Shown: piece by piece, positions 19,339 to 27,709 of the stretch
How the letters are laid out: every line of letters begins with the position of its first letter
Numbering within the stretch: position 1 is the stretch's first letter
NCBI GenBank assembly: GCA_021776775.1
Contig: JAJFFE010000323.1
Location: 1-37,990 of the forward strand
Length of the DNA stretch: 37,990 nucleotides
Source of the DNA: Planctomycetota bacterium
GTDB lineage: Bacteria > Planctomycetota > UBA8108 > UBA1146 > JAJFFE01
Reading direction: 5' to 3'
Translations under genes and position numbers: made by a program
Notes under the pieces: model-generated
The model's database searches: none
Seen by the model: only the letters and a program-made list of their open reading frames with translations
What the model was told of the DNA's origin: nothing

Positions 19339-19367
19339 TTGACACCACCCCAAACAACCGGTACATC
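19339..19367 (+). promoter_or_regulatory. Likely sigma-70-type promoter of the tRNA-Asn gene
   Basis: A perfect TTGACA (19339-19344) is followed by exactly 17 bases and TACATC (19362-19367). Transcription would start near 19374, about 20 bases before the mature tRNA. The -10 matches the consensus only in part. Confidence 0.5.
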
Positions 19368-19392
19368 TCTGCGTCCCAAAAACGAATACCGT

Positions 19393-19467
19393 TCCCCGGT
19401 AGCTCAGTGGCAGAGTAGGTGGCTGTTAACCACTTGGTCGTTGGTTCGAATCCAACCCGGGGAGCCA
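19393..19467 (+). tRNA. tRNA-Asn (GTT)
   Basis: A full cloverleaf can be drawn. The acceptor stem is TCCCCGG with CCGGGGA. The D arm starts GCTC. The anticodon stem is GGTGG/CCACT around loop CTGTTAA, which places GTT at positions 34-36. The T arm is GTTGG-TTCGAAT-CCAAC. The discriminator is G and CCA is encoded (19465-19467). It marks the left border of the accessory region. Confidence 0.97.
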
Positions 19468-19484
19468 GAAAAAACTTCATGCGA

Positions 19485-19517
19485 AACCCGCGGCCAACCA
19501 GCCGCGGGTTTTGTTTT
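19485..19517 (+). terminator. Intrinsic terminator of tRNA-Asn
   Basis: A perfect 10-bp stem AACCCGCGGC / GCCGCGGGTT encloses the loop CAACCA and is followed by TTTTGTTTT. It starts 18 bases after the tRNA 3' end and is a textbook Rho-independent terminator. Confidence 0.88.
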
Positions 19518-19753
19518 CTCTCGGGCGACGCAAGGTCTAAGGGCGTCTCCGCATGTGTCGCTGCTCCCCCTCAGACAGCCTGCTAGCCGGCCGACCCGAG
19601 CACGACAACGACGTCACGTCGGGGTGCCGATGGCTCTCTATCTCTCTATCCAGCCTTTAGAGAATCTGCCCCCCCGCGAGGGGGCCTGGGCAGCCCGAAC
19701 CCCGAGATGGCCGGGCCCTCCGGCGCTCGCCGTCACGGTGGATCGCCAAGCGT
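19518..19753. other. Non-coding stretch at the tRNA side of the accessory region
   Basis: These 236 bases hold no open frame with a credible start. A C-rich/G-rich imperfect hairpin lies around 19669-19685, and CT-rich repeats (TCTCTATCTCTCTATC) around 19635-19650. This is where an attachment-site remnant would be expected, but I could not find a copy of the tRNA 3' end here. Confidence 0.4.
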
Positions 19754-20827
19754 TCATGTGATCTTCGACAGCAATTTGGTCGGGTCTTCGTAGACTGCGA
19801 CGCGGGGTCGTCCGTTACCGCTGAACGTGATGAGTATGTGCTTCCCGTCAACGGTCGATACTGAACGCTTCGTCGTGAGAACACCCTCGTACTCCACGCT
19901 GAGTCCCGAGGCACCGCTCTCGGCCTGGTAACGCGGGTGACACTTCCCGTCGCTACGGTGTTTCTTTCTTCGCTCGGAGAGAGCGACGAGATCAGGTTTA
20001 CCTCCACGTATGGCACCGAACAACTCGGGAGAGTAGCAGGACTCAAGGCCATGATGCGGTGCGACGAGTACAGAGAGGCCATTCCCACCGAGAACCGATC
20101 GCAGGCTCGGTTGGTCCGAGGTCTCGACGTGCCAGTTGGGGTTTGCTGTTGCCGATGACATGTCGAATTCGGTGAAGCGCTTCTCGACAGTTTCGTCGTC
20201 GTTGAGAATCGACCGCATGGCCTCTGGCGTTACGTCGCCCGGAAACAATATCGAGTGCGCGCCATGTCGGTAATAGAGAACAATACTCGTCGCGTTGGCG
20301 TAGTGCTGGTCGTTGCTCGGGTGCAACTTCGAACACGCCGGCGGCCGCACGTAGTAGATTCCATAGCCCAGGTTCGGGACGCTATGGCGAGATTCGTGGC
20401 AGATCGTTTGGAGTGGCGGCCGCCTCCCCGCATAGAGTTCCCGGTAGGCAGTGAGCAGCTTCGTGTTGTCCTCATTCTCAATGCGAGACCAGTCAATCTT
20501 CTCGTTGGTTCCACCATCGGCGTCGTTATCGTGCGGGCAAGTAAGCAGCGCCGGAGACAAGTCGTCGACTAGCTCGCCACACTGCGCAATGTGGTCCATG
20601 TGGGGATGCGAGAGAACTGCCTGCGCGATTGCGAACTCTGCGTCAGCACCACGATACTTCGTGAGGTGGGGAACGAAGTGTTCTCGAACAAAAGCAGCAG
20701 GGTCAATGCAGTCGCCGCCGGCCATATCAAGAATGAAACCATGGTTCAGTGCCGTACGAATGAACGCCGCGCTTCCCCGCCCAACGGGAAATATCCAAAT
20801 GTAACTAGACTGCGAATTCCAGGTCAC
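19754..20827 (-). CDS. Metallo-beta-lactamase-fold hydrolase (ComEC C-terminal-like)
   Basis: A 357-residue cytoplasmic protein of the MBL fold. The zinc motif HPHMDH is at residues 74-79, FPGDVTPEA supplies the later Asp, and APHHGLES supplies another His; the FPGD and HHG pair is typical of the ComEC/Rec2-like branch. The start is GTG at 20827: it overlaps the TGA of the preceding membrane-protein gene (GTGA) and has AAGGTG just upstream. A longer reading to an ATG at 21046 would overlap that gene by over 200 bases and begins with family-unlike sequence. Relatives may hydrolyse nucleic acids or phosphodiesters; the substrate here is unknown. Coupling to a membrane protein in an island suggests a two-gene module. 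Confidence 0.85.
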   Translation of the reverse strand: MTWNSQSSYIWIFPVGRGSAAFIRTALNHGFILDMAGGDCIDPAAFVREHFVPHLTKYRGADAEFAIAQAVLSHPHMDHIAQCGELVDDLSPALLTCPHDNDADGGTNEKIDWSRIENEDNTKLLTAYRELYAGRRPPLQTICHESRHSVPNLGYGIYYVRPPACSKLHPSNDQHYANATSIVLYYRHGAHSILFPGDVTPEAMRSILNDDETVEKRFTEFDMSSATANPNWHVETSDQPSLRSVLGGNGLSVLVAPHHGLESCYSPELFGAIRGGKPDLVALSERRKKHRSDGKCHPRYQAESGASGLSVEYEGVLTTKRSVSTVDGKHILITFSGNGRPRVAVYEDPTKLLSKIT

Positions 20828-21504
20828 GCATTCACCTTCAGTTCGGCCGAGACAGGAAGCTCGGCATAGGTAACAAGAAGCTGGTAAGAGAACTGCCGGA
20901 AGAACTTGAGATAGCGGTAGAGCATCCCGAAGGAAAAGACAGCGGGAAAAGCCAGGAGCCATGGGTTGGGCGGGAGGTCGTGGATGAAGTATCCGATCGT
21001 GAGGACGAGCGTGACTGCAACAAGAGACAGAGCAGTGTTGCGGCAAAAGCCGTAGAGATTCCGGAACTCGTCAAGTCGAGCTTGCGCGTCCTTGCTCTGG
21101 GTCACCACGCCGTACGCGTGCAGGAACAGTGCCTCTCCCGTCGACGTCACACCACGCTGAGCGGCCCTATCAGCCACGCGCTTCTGCAAGTCGATGGGCA
21201 GCGGTTTGTGATAACCCGGGAACAACTTTGCTCGCTTCGTTTCGGTTTTCGGGGCAAGGAGAATCGCAGCGGAGCGCCCAAGACACTTCGTGACGAGGAT
21301 TTCTTCCAGCAGAACCTTCGAAACGTGCGCGATAAGGTGTCCGGTGAGGTACGCCGAAAAGGTGAGAAGTAGAGCGATCGGAATCGACAAGTTGGCCTGC
21401 CGCAGCCACTGGTACCCGATGGCAAAGTCGAAAGCTGCGACCAGCAGCGCACCCGATGACAGATACGCGAAGAAGTCATAGACGGTGAACGGTATCTTGC
21501 TCAT
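20824..21504 (-). CDS. Four-helix membrane protein paired with the MBL hydrolase
   Basis: With the ATG at 21504 the protein has 226 residues and begins MSKIPFTVYDFFAYLSSG. An ATG eight codons earlier (21528) is also possible; neither has a strong ribosome site. Two hydrophobic hairpins are visible: about 12-55 (ALLVAAFDFAIGYQWL, then IALLLTFSAYLTGHLIAHV) and about 160-205 (ALSLVAVTLVLTIGYFI, then WLLAFPAVFSFGMLY). A basic cytoplasmic-type segment of about 95 residues separates them. No catalytic motif and no named family were recognised. The stop overlaps the GTG of the MBL gene, so the two products are made together. Confidence 0.8.
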   Translation of the reverse strand: MSKIPFTVYDFFAYLSSGALLVAAFDFAIGYQWLRQANLSIPIALLLTFSAYLTGHLIAHVSKVLLEEILVTKCLGRSAAILLAPKTETKRAKLFPGYHKPLPIDLQKRVADRAAQRGVTSTGEALFLHAYGVVTQSKDAQARLDEFRNLYGFCRNTALSLVAVTLVLTIGYFIHDLPPNPWLLAFPAVFSFGMLYRYLKFFRQFSYQLLVTYAELPVSAELKVNA

Positions 21505-21528
21505 GCGCCCTTTCGGCTGCGGATGCAT

Positions 21529-21813
21529 ACTCGTTTCGGGGCGGGGCGGGCTTCGAGCCGAGCAGAGCTTGACGCTGTGCGAAACTGCGATCGAGCATCA
21601 CGGAAATGCACGACCACAGGGCTCAGAGCAAGCGAGATACCAATAACATAACCTGTTTAATAATTAATTCTTACAGACAAATCCCAGAACGATTGATAAG
21701 CCGAAATGACAGTTCACGTTTAGCCAGAATAGCCCCGCGCTGCCTTTCTGGCATGCGTAGGGAGCGTGCCCGAGAGGGTCGATTGCTACGATCCTCCGGG
21801 GCTGGTCTCTACT
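21529..21813. other. Intergenic region with an AT-rich core
   Basis: This 285-base gap lies between the end of the DUF499 gene and the membrane/MBL pair, all on the minus strand. Bases about 21641-21690 (ACCAATAACATAACC, then TTTAATAATTAATTC) are far more AT-rich than anything around them and are the likely promoter area for the pair. I could not fix a -35/-10 pair at standard spacing. No gene seen. Confidence 0.4.
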
Positions 21814-24576
21814 CTACGGCCCATCGATCCGCACTCGGTCCGCGATTCCCAGGTCGTCCAGTATCTGGCGAAGCTCGCCCAACAGATTGCTCGCAGCCAC
21901 CCCATCTATCGACGCGCCGATGTCGATCCTTACTTCGAGCTCCTCGCAAGCTCGCAGTTTAGGAAGCAACTTGGTTCCGATTCGGTTCCACATCTCGGGA
22001 GGGATATCACCCGACACCCGAATCTTCCGCATCGTCGGCTGCGGTGCCGGGTCCGAACTTGATTCTGGTTCAGGATCTGGACTCGTGTCCGGCGCTGGAG
22101 TGCGGTCCGGTGCGATAATGGGGGCCGGCTCTGAAACGAGGGCACGAGCCTTGTCTTTCAAGAGAAGGAAGACCCCAGACTCGAACGATACTTCCTCCGA
22201 TCCAAGACTCTCGCCAACCCAGACTCGAGCGTAGGTCCCGTCCGGTTCGAGGCCCGACGCTAGGCCGAACTCCCCTTTGCCGACAAACTCCACGATCTTG
22301 GTTCGTAGGACGGTGTCCGGATCGACCAGCCGGGTCAGCGCTCCATTCAGGAAACTCTGGCGAAGGCTCGATAACGGCCAGGCGCCTGATTCCTTGAGAG
22401 CGGGCGGCCAGTTACGCTCTAGGTATCCGGCCCCGACCGACTCGTTGAGCATCGCGCCCGACTTCAGCGCTGTGATCATCCGACCGCACAGGCTGTCACC
22501 ACTACTCGCATGCCCAGCGCCAAGGTCGATCACTGCCAGCCCATCGGAGGCCTGGTCATCCGCGAGAACGACGTAGCGGTAATCACTCCAAACCTCATCT
22601 CGCGCGGTGCCCTCGGCGTCCGTTACCTTCTCCTTGATCTGCGCGCGCTCAGCAGGATCGAAATCCCCACCAAGGGTGCCCTCCGCTATCTCGATCGAGA
22701 CGCGTTTCCATGCCAGCCACAACTCCACTTTCGCGCGAAGATCACGCCCCGGTTTCTTCACAGCCCAGACCAAAGAGCCGGGGTAGAGCCGGGGCGAGTT
22801 GCCACGTTGCTTGGTCCACTCGGCCAGCTCCTGAAGAACCTGCCCGCCTCCTGACCACTCGGTGTCGGGATCGGCCACAACCAAGGTCAGTTTCGGTGAA
22901 TCCGGGATAGCGGTCCCGTCCGCGGGGAAGAACACCCGCGGAATGGTCGCCGCTTTGTCGAACTCCTTTTCGATCAGTTTGCGCATCGCCGGCTGAATCT
23001 CGGTCTGTTCGTCGAGCGAGGCGCGGCGATCGCTGACCACCTTCTTCATCGTAGGCTGGTGGCTAATCTTGAACCCGTCCGAGCCTACCCGCCGCAAGAA
23101 GTACGAACGGTCTTCCAAGGCGAACGCGGCTGTGTCCACCGAGGTAGTGTCGATCTCGGGCTCGCCGAGTGCGAAACGTAGTTCCGGCAGATGGGCAACT
23201 TTGTCCACCTGTCCACCCGACGACTCGAACAAGACGGTAGTGCCCACTCGGCGATGAATGTCCTTCAGGACACCCTTGGTATCTGAGTCCAACGCTCGGG
23301 CGTGAGCTTGCGCGCCGGCAATGTCAGCATCCAGCGCTGCAACCAATCGCGATTCTCCCAACTGACCCAGCACCACGCTCTGAAACGCCGAAACCTCCAA
23401 CGGCGCAGAACCCAGAGTTATCAGGGGCTCCCGTCGCCTCTTGTTGTAGCCCTCTCGATAAGCCCAAGCGATCCACTGAGCGAGCATCGCCAGCGTTCCG
23501 CGAGTCTGCTGAAACTGCGAGAGCGCCTGCCACTTGCGCTGAAACACAGAGAGCGTCGCCGGATGAAACGGGTAGCAGGACTCAAAGCGTCCGCGTAGAT
23601 AGTCCCGCGCCTTGGCCTCGGTGCTAGTGCTGTCAACAGCGGTCCACTCCGGCGGCAAGTGCGATCGATGGTCGAAACACCAGTCGGCGTAGGCCTTGGA
23701 TACCTTCCGCCGGACCTTCTCAGGGCCACAGTCGTCAAAGAGACGACGTCGCACCACTTCGCTGATCTCGGATTCATCATTCGCGATCAAATCCTTCGCT
23801 ACGCGACGCACGACCTTGGTGATCTTGTCCTGCCACTGCAGATCGAACTCGGTCATCTCGACTTGACTCCGCGGAAGACTAATCAGCGCTGCCCCCTGGG
23901 TGGTTGCCGTCATCGCAACCGTCAAATTCTGAATGAACGCATGAAACGGATCGGCGAGTTTTCGATGACGATTGACGAAGTTGAGAACCTCATCGAAGAG
24001 CACCAAAACGGGCGCATTCGCCGCAGTAAATATACGGCCCAGAGCCTCGGTACCGGGCGGAGTGTTCTTAGCATCACTTCCAAGTTCTGCTACACCCTTG
24101 TCACCGGCAAGCTGGCGGGCGAGGTCAATCCAGGGTGTCTCACGTCCCGGCTGCGGATCCCAGGCGTTCCCGACAAACACGGCAACCTTGGCCTGCGGAG
24201 ACTCCGAGAGTCCTGCATTCCGCAGCAGATCCGCGACCCCATCTAGACTCTTCACTCGGTCGCCCGCAGTCACCAAGTGGTATAGAGCCGTCAGTGTATG
24301 TGTCTTCCCGCCACCAAACTGGGTAACCAACGTCATCACTGGTGACGTGTTCGATGTCTCCCCCGCCAGTCGGCGCAAGACCATGCCCGCATGCTCGTTC
24401 AGCGCGCGAGTGAAGCTGGTGCGAGAGAAAAACTGGACCGGATCGCGATAATCCTCGGGTGCGGAGCCCCCTACCACCTGCTCCAGATGGATTGCGAACT
24501 CGTCCGGATTGAAGGAGCGCCCTTCTCGGACCTCCGCGCGCGGGGTCGCAACTTTGTACCAGGCCTCGAAAGCCAT
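21814..24576 (-). CDS. DUF499-family AAA+ ATPase of the defence-like operon
   Basis: The 920-residue product is a large P-loop ATPase. Walker A is TQFGGGKTHT (88-94), and the GGGKTHT form is characteristic of DUF499. Walker B is LVLFDEVLNF (191-200). SLPRSQVEMTE and the C-terminal half also fit a DUF499-like protein. A Pro/Asp/Ser-rich linker (about 800-830) separates a C-terminal segment of about 90 residues that reads like a small alpha/beta fold (MRKIRVSGDIPPEMWNRIG). The ATG has AAGGAG at 7 bases and lies 3 bases after the preceding stop. DUF499 ATPases recur with DUF1156 methylases and helicases in putative defence loci and are related in role to BREX PglY/BrxC. This is the last gene of the operon. 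Confidence 0.9.
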   Translation of the reverse strand: MAFEAWYKVATPRAEVREGRSFNPDEFAIHLEQVVGGSAPEDYRDPVQFFSRTSFTRALNEHAGMVLRRLAGETSNTSPVMTLVTQFGGGKTHTLTALYHLVTAGDRVKSLDGVADLLRNAGLSESPQAKVAVFVGNAWDPQPGRETPWIDLARQLAGDKGVAELGSDAKNTPPGTEALGRIFTAANAPVLVLFDEVLNFVNRHRKLADPFHAFIQNLTVAMTATTQGAALISLPRSQVEMTEFDLQWQDKITKVVRRVAKDLIANDESEISEVVRRRLFDDCGPEKVRRKVSKAYADWCFDHRSHLPPEWTAVDSTSTEAKARDYLRGRFESCYPFHPATLSVFQRKWQALSQFQQTRGTLAMLAQWIAWAYREGYNKRRREPLITLGSAPLEVSAFQSVVLGQLGESRLVAALDADIAGAQAHARALDSDTKGVLKDIHRRVGTTVLFESSGGQVDKVAHLPELRFALGEPEIDTTSVDTAAFALEDRSYFLRRVGSDGFKISHQPTMKKVVSDRRASLDEQTEIQPAMRKLIEKEFDKAATIPRVFFPADGTAIPDSPKLTLVVADPDTEWSGGGQVLQELAEWTKQRGNSPRLYPGSLVWAVKKPGRDLRAKVELWLAWKRVSIEIAEGTLGGDFDPAERAQIKEKVTDAEGTARDEVWSDYRYVVLADDQASDGLAVIDLGAGHASSGDSLCGRMITALKSGAMLNESVGAGYLERNWPPALKESGAWPLSSLRQSFLNGALTRLVDPDTVLRTKIVEFVGKGEFGLASGLEPDGTYARVWVGESLGSEEVSFESGVFLLLKDKARALVSEPAPIIAPDRTPAPDTSPDPEPESSSDPAPQPTMRKIRVSGDIPPEMWNRIGTKLLPKLRACEELEVRIDIGASIDGVAASNLLGELRQILDDLGIADRVRIDGP

Positions 24577-24579
24577 GGT

Positions 24580-25542
24580 TCACTCCTTCGAGCGGCGCAG
24601 TCTCTCGAACAGCGCCAGAGATGGTTCCTTGAGGTGTGCAAGATTCGCATAGGCGACGGGTGTGAAGTTTCGGTCGCAATCGTAGGCACGATAGCGAAAC
24701 CCGTCCGTGACAACCACGTCTCGGCGAACACCAAGCTTCGATATGTACCGCTCTGCTTGTTTCCGCGCCTCTTCGAGGCCGGTGCCGAGACGCTTGGCTT
24801 CGATCACAAATCGACAGCTTTCCGGCGTGCGGGGTAGTGTATCGAAAAGCGCGATATCGATCCGCCGCCATTCGACGGCAATGTTCTCTGGTGGCCAGCC
24901 AAGCCCCCGCAAGAACGGAACTACGAAGTGCGCCACCATTTCGTTTTCGTTGGGCGCGTCACCTAGGGCCCCATCGCCCCGGTACAAACCCGCAAGATCT
25001 AGCGCCAAACCGACAACGTCACGTAGGTCTTCGGGAACCTCGACCAGAGGAGGGTCGACCGGCGGGAGGGCCGGAAGTGGGGCCTCCTTCCAGTGGCTCA
25101 ATCCAGAAGTCAGGAAGCTCCTGGCGTATTCCATACCCTCGGGGCTTTGCACACGGGAGAATCGCGCAGGAGTCGCTCCAAAGATCCGGCTTTCGAAGTG
25201 ATACGATTCAGGAAGACGATACCAACGCACGCGGCGGGCATGCTGTAAGTCCCAACCGTTCACGTCCTCAAACGCCTCGAGACGCTCGTAGTCAGCCGCA
25301 ACAATTCCCACGGCAGCGACAGCGTCGATCGAGATTCGAAGAAGGAGTAGGTCGCCGATCTGGAGTTCCAATGCGAAGCGGCTCAAGACACCTTGACCGC
25401 CGCGATAGCGGGGCGATCGCCACGCTACATCGTCGCCCGACGCGATCAGCGCCACACCGTGATCCAGGAACACGTCAGCGTAGGGACGATCACGAGGACC
25501 TCCAGAAACCTGCCAGACAGTAGGTAGTTGTGTGCCCGTCAT
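24580..25542 (-). CDS. EVE/PUA-like domain fused to HsdR_N-type PD-(D/E)XK nuclease domain
   Basis: A 320-residue two-domain protein. Residues about 5-115 look like an EVE/PUA-type fold: LQIGDLLLLRI, AAVGIVAADYE, then FEDVNGWDLQHARRVRWYRLP. Such domains read modified bases in several restriction enzymes. Residues about 195-300 look like the N-terminal nuclease domain of type I restriction subunits: Glu201 in NENEM, FLRGLGWP, Asp229 in RRIDIALF, then FVIEAKRLG giving Glu248-x-Lys250, and a helix with QAERYI. Together E, D and ExK form a plausible PD-(D/E)XK site. No helicase part is attached; the operon's own helicase could serve. It lies 10 bases after the DUF262 gene and 3 bases before the DUF499 gene. 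Both domain calls are by motif. Confidence 0.82.
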   Translation of the reverse strand: MTGTQLPTVWQVSGGPRDRPYADVFLDHGVALIASGDDVAWRSPRYRGGQGVLSRFALELQIGDLLLLRISIDAVAAVGIVAADYERLEAFEDVNGWDLQHARRVRWYRLPESYHFESRIFGATPARFSRVQSPEGMEYARSFLTSGLSHWKEAPLPALPPVDPPLVEVPEDLRDVVGLALDLAGLYRGDGALGDAPNENEMVAHFVVPFLRGLGWPPENIAVEWRRIDIALFDTLPRTPESCRFVIEAKRLGTGLEEARKQAERYISKLGVRRDVVVTDGFRYRAYDCDRNFTPVAYANLAHLKEPSLALFERLRRSKE

Positions 25543-25552
25543 GGATACTCGC

Positions 25553-27673
25553 TCACGCGGTCTTCCCCCAACGGCTCTGTATGAACTTCACGGCCTCGTT
25601 GATGGGTAGCGCGCGTGTCGCGTTGCCGGTCCGTAGGAACAGAATCGTGCTTGCACCGTCCTCCACGTACACAGCGTGATCACAAGGCTCAACGGTGATC
25701 TGACAGACGTCTTCGCCTTCGATTTCGTGAAAAGTCGTCGTAAGAAACGGCGCAACTGACTCGCCGAGATCCCGAACAACGAGTTGACCCAAATGTAACT
25801 CGAATCCGTCCCGGCCCTTCTTCTTAAGAACACCGTAGTCGGAGCCGAGGCCGACAGCATTCCCATCGTCGTCGACACCAATCAGAAGCGTCCCGCCGTT
25901 CTTGCTGTTCAGGAATCCGGCCAACGTCTTGATTGCAACCTTCTCCAGGGCCCTGTTGACCTTGCTCTCCCTCTGGTCCCAACGCAGCGTCTCCTTGAAC
26001 TCGAGAGTATCGCTCTCTCCCGCTCTCATACGCTCGCGGACGGCCGACTCATCGGTTGGGTCAGCCGCCGCAACCGGCGCCCAGCCCGCGATGAATTCGT
26101 TCATCGCCTCGGCGAGTTGGCGCCGACGTTCGGCGATGAAATCGAGGTAGTTCTCGGGCGCCCACAACGTGCGATCCATAGGAACGCATTGGGCTCGCAA
26201 CGCGCCCGGCTGATTGTCCTCGACGTCGGAAAGATACTGGTCAGGCCTCGCCGATGAGATACTGCGGTTCGCTTTCTGCGTAAGAAAAGCGCGATTGCCT
26301 AACTCGTTGATGATCTTCCGGTCAGCACTACCGTCAAATCCCGACTTCTTCAACACGGCCCTGGGGAAAATGTGGTGCGACTCGAGGCCGTTCTTCTTGC
26401 CTATAGCCTTGTCGTACAAGCGAATGCCTGTAAACCAGTCACGGGCTTCGCGGGCCCTCGCAAGCACGTAGCTAAACTTGGCCAACGCCGTGTTCGCCCC
26501 CCCGACTTCGAGGTCCGACGCTTCCAACGTGACCCGACCGCGTTCGCGCAGGATAGCGGCTTCCAGCTCCGGAGTCGGATCCAGGTCTCGCCCCGCGACT
26601 AACGCCACATCTTGTTGCAACTTCGTCTCGGTTGAGCCCGAGTACCGCGCCCAAATCCCGGCCAGATACATCCAACGGATGAACCGCCGCTTGATGACAT
26701 CCGTGGGGAACGCGCCCCCTTGCCGGGCCAGGTAGATCGTCATCGGCACGAGCACGGATAGTGTGGGGAGATCCCCTAGATCCTCCACAAAAGCATCGTG
26801 TCTCAGGACGTTGACGAGATGTTCGAACGCCGCCTGCATCTGCTTCCATCCCGCTTGCAGCTCCTCTGCCGTAACGTGCAGAAAAGCCCCCTCCAGCATC
26901 ACCGAGCCAGTGGCGACGCCAGCCAGGCAGCGGACCATGAAGTTGAAGTCGACACCGAAACCGTGGCTCGACATGGCCGCTTGAAAGTTGCGCATCTCTT
27001 CCCGCGCTTCGGGCCAAATGCTACAGACGTGCGCCAAAGCGAGGTCCGCCTTCGTCAGGCTAGTCCCCGCCTTGTTCACCCGGTTGAAGATGTCCACGAC
27101 CTCTTCAACCGTGAACTCCTCGCCGGAGACTTGATCGACCGTGTAGGTGTAATCGCGGATCTGGTCCAAGCGGCTCAAGCGACCAAGGTTCCTCTGAACG
27201 AGCTCCCGCTGCTCTTTGTCAACCTTGTCCAAACCCTCGAGCATGACGCTAAGCCCCTGACGCAGGAACTCGTGCACGCTGATCCAGGCGGGGCTCTTCT
27301 CCATTAGCGACTTCTGCCAAAAGCGAAACTCTTCTGTCTGGATATTGAAGTAGAGATCGAAGAACAATGACTCGCCCTCATAGAACGGCGGCGCCTCGCC
27401 TTCGAACAGCACGTGGAGACTAGTCAGACGTTGCTGTCCATCTAGAAGAAGTAGCGAGTGCCCGTTCTCTCGCGCCTCCGCGCCCCGAACCGGCGATGGC
27501 TTGTAGGTCTTCCAGATGAGTAGATGCCCGGTCGGATGCTTGCGGTAGAGCGACTGCACGAGACCTCTGACTTGGTCGCGATTCCAGACGTATCCACGCT
27601 GAAACTCCGGAAGGAGGATCTCCGCTCGGCGGATTTGACTCAGAAGATCCTGGATTGATCTAACGTCGTGCAT
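25553..27673 (-). CDS. DUF262 / HNH (DUF1524-like) / AlbA_2 (Schlafen-like) fusion protein
   Basis: This 706-residue protein joins three parts. The N-terminus is DUF262, a ParB-like NTPase: LPEFQRGYVW (21-30), LLDGQQRLTSL with DGQQR at 78-82, and IFNRVNKAGTSLTKAD. The middle carries an HNH-type nuclease motif ESHHIFP near residue 431, followed by GNRAFLTQKANRSIS; together these give the GmrSD-like layout known from enzymes that cut modified DNA. The C-terminal 154 residues (from 553) are an AlbA_2/Schlafen-like domain: ESDTLEFKETL, LAGFLNSKNGGTLLIGVDDDGNAVGL. The start has GGAGAGGA at 4-5 bases. It lies 36 bases after the methylase gene. The extra AlbA_2 domain is the unusual feature. Confidence 0.88.
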   Translation of the reverse strand: MHDVRSIQDLLSQIRRAEILLPEFQRGYVWNRDQVRGLVQSLYRKHPTGHLLIWKTYKPSPVRGAEARENGHSLLLLDGQQRLTSLHVLFEGEAPPFYEGESLFFDLYFNIQTEEFRFWQKSLMEKSPAWISVHEFLRQGLSVMLEGLDKVDKEQRELVQRNLGRLSRLDQIRDYTYTVDQVSGEEFTVEEVVDIFNRVNKAGTSLTKADLALAHVCSIWPEAREEMRNFQAAMSSHGFGVDFNFMVRCLAGVATGSVMLEGAFLHVTAEELQAGWKQMQAAFEHLVNVLRHDAFVEDLGDLPTLSVLVPMTIYLARQGGAFPTDVIKRRFIRWMYLAGIWARYSGSTETKLQQDVALVAGRDLDPTPELEAAILRERGRVTLEASDLEVGGANTALAKFSYVLARAREARDWFTGIRLYDKAIGKKNGLESHHIFPRAVLKKSGFDGSADRKIINELGNRAFLTQKANRSISSARPDQYLSDVEDNQPGALRAQCVPMDRTLWAPENYLDFIAERRRQLAEAMNEFIAGWAPVAAADPTDESAVRERMRAGESDTLEFKETLRWDQRESKVNRALEKVAIKTLAGFLNSKNGGTLLIGVDDDGNAVGLGSDYGVLKKKGRDGFELHLGQLVVRDLGESVAPFLTTTFHEIEGEDVCQITVEPCDHAVYVEDGASTILFLRTGNATRALPINEAVKFIQSRWGKTA

Positions 27674-27709
27674 GGGGTCCTCTCCTCGACTACATTCGCC
27701 GACGAACGA

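Noticed and set aside
19668..19685. C-rich/G-rich hairpin as a terminator for the MBL gene
   Set aside because: The stem is imperfect and no T-run follows it on the minus strand.
19339..19761. 140-codon frame running through the tRNA
   Set aside because: It crosses the tRNA-Asn promoter, the tRNA and its terminator, so it cannot be a real gene.
20828..21046. Extension of the MBL gene to an upstream ATG
   Set aside because: It overlaps the membrane-protein gene by over 200 bases and starts with Pro/Cys-rich sequence; the GTG at 20827 has a ribosome site and a GTGA overlap.
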